In this document: positions 55,001-59,842 of the stretch, piece after piece | Layout: every line of letters starts with the position of its first letter | How positions within the stretch are numbered: position 1 is the stretch's first letter | Source of the DNA: Diadema setosum | Taxonomy: Eukaryota; Echinodermata; Echinoidea; Diadematoida; Diadematidae | DNA: 64,000 nt | Reading direction: 5' to 3' | Assembly: GCA_033980235.1 (NCBI GenBank) | Contig: CM067070.1 | Span: 10,300,046 to 10,364,045, forward strand | Notes under the pieces: model-generated | Database searches by the model: none | Seen by the model: only the letters and a program-made list of their open reading frames with translations | What the model was told of the DNA's origin: nothing | Position numbers and translations under genes: made by a program

Positions 55001-58000
55001 ACTCTCTAAAAGCTCATTTTACTTCATTACCATACTAGTTGCAATAAATTGTATGTGAATAAATATTCACTGGCTAACCATGACTTGAACGAACAAAAAC
55101 AACATCAAAAAGTCCCTCAAACTTTATAAATCACATTTTCATATTTTTTATGTTTTTTCACAGATTATCTTTTGCTGTCAAATCATGGCATATTGAAGCA
55201 AAACAGCCTGAGTTTTCAATCAAACTTAAACTTACAGGCGGAGCCGATCATTGGAAATTCATAGAAGTCGCAATGATTACATTTACTTCATAAACAGCAG
55301 CCAAGAACCAACTACTCATTTGTGGCTATTGAAGCAGTTACTATGGAAACCATGATTGCTATAACTTCCAGTCATTGCCAACACCTAAAATGCAGAATGG
55401 GTCCCATTTCTTTATCATCCTCTGAAGCGAAATCATTTCACATAAAACTGTACATCATATACACATGTACACAAGAGTCCCACATCCCCATGGTATTCTC
55501 CACTGAATCTGATACAATGTAATAGACTGAAGGACAGTCCACCCAAAGGAGAATTCAATTTTGATAACATAGGACAAGTCAACAAGAAAATAATTTGAAA
55601 AACACACACACAAACAACAAAAATTATGAAGAAAAAAATATGCGATTGTTTAGAAAATCATAGTCACTGTGAATTGCTGAACAATGGCTCTAATAAAATT
55701 ACTACCAAAAAAAAAAAAAAAAATGGCCATCTTTCATTCAGTGACCTCCTTGCCCTCAACACTCATCCCTGGGAAAAGATGGCGTATAATCATACAACAG
55801 TGTTCCTCTTCACCAAGGTGTATACACCTGGCAATAACAGGGTAATAATGTAGCAGAGCCCGCTGGTACTCTACAGCAGCACCAGCACTAAACAGGCTAC
55901 TTTGGTTCTATAACCACATGAAAATATTTTTACTTTCTATCATCAAATGGAATATGTACTGTCTGCATAAAACTGCTGCAGTACAGATGTATTTTAATTG
56001 CTGTAAATACATTTCACCAATTTTTCTTTTTCCAAAAATCAACAGTTTGTAATCATTTCCTACAAAACTGCTTTACGGTAAGACATTTTCTCAAAAGGGT
56101 TCAAAATTCATCTTCTACCATTTGGAATTGCTAGCAATATATCGGAAGGGGCTACCATGAAACTTGTCTGGCTGGCTGATGTGATTTGCCAGGATAATGA
56201 GTTCTTTTGGAGTATTTTGAGATCAAAGCTGTAGTAAAATGCCATAGCTTTTCACATATTTATTTTGTATAAAAGTTTCTTCAGGCACTTTGCATTCAAA
56301 ACTGGTCCTTATTAACTGGAAGAAAGTCTTCTGCTTTTTTTTTTTTTTTTGGTTCATTTTTCTATCAAAGATCCTTATACCAAAAGCAGCCTTCCAGTCA
56401 CTTCTGAGTTGAGTTTAGTTCATTTAATATTTAATGCACACAGCATTTTATATCCTACATTTGATAAATGTTGTGACAGTCTAAGCACAGTTATATCATT
56501 GCACTCAATTTACTAAATTGCATCTAATCACATGAGCTTATCCACACTACATAATCATCAAATATACATTGTACACATATACATTGACAATGATAAGAGT
56601 CTGCCAAAACAGACTAATCCTGCAGCAATGAGTGGCAATAAACTCATCAAATACTGTATCTATAATGCTAGTCTCTGAGCCATACTCTGTTAAAAACCAT
56701 TTAGAGACTGAATTGTTTGAATACAAGAAATGTATGCTTCATAACCTGAATTCATATCAGTATGGAGAATGGATACAAACATATCTAGGCACATGATAAT
56801 TCATGAGCCTTTTTAAATGCTCAATTTTATTAATTATCATTACCATGACAACTTCCATAATCTCTTAAATCAATAACTGAAGTTGCTGTCTGGTGAATTA
56901 GACTAGGACACATCCAATACTCTAAGGCTGGGAGACAGCTATTCGTCACTGTAAATTAATTGCATTGTCTATTGATGAGGTGAGCTTGCTCAGCTTTCGC
57001 ACAGCCACAAAAAAAAAAAAAAAAAATGCAATATTCAGGGGCTTGATCAATTCTTTTCTCAAATAAGGGAATATGCCAATATAAAGGGAAAAGTGTTGTA
57101 TCTGCAAACACTGTACCAGTATTGTCAGTGATTTAGATCAAATATTTACCAATGTCTGGACTGCATGTACAGTAGCATGGGGACATAGTCAAATAAAAAG
57201 TGTGACAACACAAAATGAATCAAGTACAGACAGGAAAAATGTTCTTAGTAATATTAGCATCAAGAAAACTCCCCACAATTGGTAGTGCAAATATTGTACA
57301 TCCATCATAAAACTGTGAATTTAATCCATCCCCTCTCCCAGAGTATGCATTGAATTTAAAAAAAAAAAAAAAAACAGTTTCAAAAGGGTATGGGGAAGGA
57401 TACGGTATGTCAAGAATATTGCAAAAGAATCAACATTTTTAAGAGGCAAAATTGGCTGTTGTTTTTGTTGTAGATGTACAAGGAGATTGCAGTCCGTTAT
57501 CAGAAAACCAAGTGAATCTGTAAACCAAGACAATGTTCTGCTTTGACCTTTTTTTTTTCAATATTAGCAACAAATTACTGGTTTTAATAAGAAACTGAAA
57601 ACATTGAATAATGTTGCACTTTAATACTTTGGATTACCCCAACCTTGTTTGATGACATTGCAGATGAAAACGTCTTTGTTATTGATGGGTAATATGAGTT
57701 AAAAAAAAAAAGACTTTAAATACCTCAAAACACAAAAGACATGTACGGATATACAACTCTACATGTAGTTCCCTTTCCACAATACCTTTTGATCATACCT
57801 GTTGAGGTTTTGATCAAATGCTAAAAAAAAAAAAACCAACAACTTCCAACCGACCATTAGCAATTTGACAGAAGGTCGACCAACTACATTCACACAATGG
57901 TAGCCATGGGAACACAAAGCTCATGTGGAAGGGAGGCAAAATGTGAATTTCACTTCCTTTATTCCGAATCCAATTGCATGGGTTGGTGGACAATAACAAC

Positions 58001-58867
58001 GATGAGGAATGGTGATAGGTATACGCCCGCATGCACACAGCTAATTTGTTCTCACTGGGACAAAAGTTGATAGTGAATATAACAATGGTTGACAATTTTT
58101 ATTAGCATTAGTTCGATGAGGATCACAGCAATTGATGGGGTACCTCCTTTCTCGCATACCTACATGTACATGTAGGCTTCCCAATACAGTCCAATATACA
58201 AACACAGGAGTTTTTCTAGCATTATCAGTCGAGTGTTACATACACTCACGAAGATGCATGGCATTATCTTACACATATGAGTATGTATTCAAGATTTCTT
58301 AAACAAATACTTGTCGGACTATACTTCTGATAGTATCTAGATACAAAAGTCATACCAGATAAATATTACATGTATCTTCAGTCAGCCAGAAAAAAGTCAG
58401 TACTGTAAGCACTGAATTTTTTGCGGTACATTAATTTTCACATATTTCGTGCTTGTTTTGGCGAGCGTAAATTCAATAAACTCGAAAAGATATCTTCTCA
58501 ATTTTATCCCCACATTTTGAATGGGTTGACAATTGCACAGTGCAAATTCAAGAACCTGCTAATATTTTTTTGATGCACTCAGCACAACAACAACAACAAA
58601 AAAACACCTTACATTTCTATCAAGAGTGCTGTTTGGAAGACCACTGCCCCAGGTCACAATCCCATCTTATCTTACAAGGCATTTATACTAATTGTCAAAG
58701 TTGAAACACTCTTCAACCAACTAATAACTGTCCAATAATCTAAAATGACAACCGTGATGATTGTAATGATACTAAAAGTAACAAGTAATGCAAATAATAA
58801 CGATGATAATAATAAAAACAACAACAATAATAATAATAACAATGATGATAATATTGATAATAATGAA

Positions 58868-58900
<33 letters not shown>

Positions 58901-58921
58901 AATGATAATAATATTCATATC

Positions 58922-58971
<50 letters not shown>

Positions 58972-59020
58972 TGATAATAATAATGATAATGATAACAATA
59001 ATGATAATAATATTCATATC

Positions 59021-59068
<48 letters not shown>

Positions 59069-59804
59069 AATATTCATATCAATAATAAGAACATTTTAAA
59101 CAATGATGCAGATAACAAAAAATTACGCATAATACATGTAGTTAAGAAATCATTAATTTCATTAACAATAATCGTGACAATTACAATAACCAAATGAATG
59201 TTATTGTCATCATTTCATCATCAATCCTTTGCCTACATTATAAAGTAAAAAAAATAAATAAATAAAAGATAATAAAAAATAATGAAGAAAAGAAAACCCA
59301 TCCTCTATGAGATGCAAATTCCTGTATGTATGATGCTTAAAAATGAACAGCGGTTCTCACCTGTAGTATCCCTGGCTACAGGAGGAACACGAGCCATCCC
59401 CCAGGCGGCTGATGTAGCCCGCCCTGCACTCCTGGGTGCTGTTCCGGTCCGGGCAGGCGTACCCCGCGGGGCACTCCTGGCAATCGATCTGGCCCTCGCC
59501 GTTGGAGTAGTAGCCCTCCTCGCACAGCACGGGGTCCTGGTACGGGGAGGGACACTTGTGACCGATGGGGCACAGGTTACAGGTGTCACTACCATTGTAA
59601 GAATACTGGCCTGTGGAGAGGTGAAAACCATTCATGGTATAGATAGATTATATTACATAATCATTATGTCCATCCTTTGCACATTTCACTGGTATTGTCT
59701 TTTCTTTATGCACTTAACATGCAGACACAAACTGAAAGAAATAAACCACACTCACCTATTCAAAGCATCAAAGTATGGACAAACAATAAAAAAAAAACAC
59801 ACAA

Positions 59805-59842
<38 letters not shown>

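Noticed and set aside
58745..59197. A poly-Asn frame of 150 codons
   Set aside because: (AAT)n microsatellite; no neighbouring exon or splice site.
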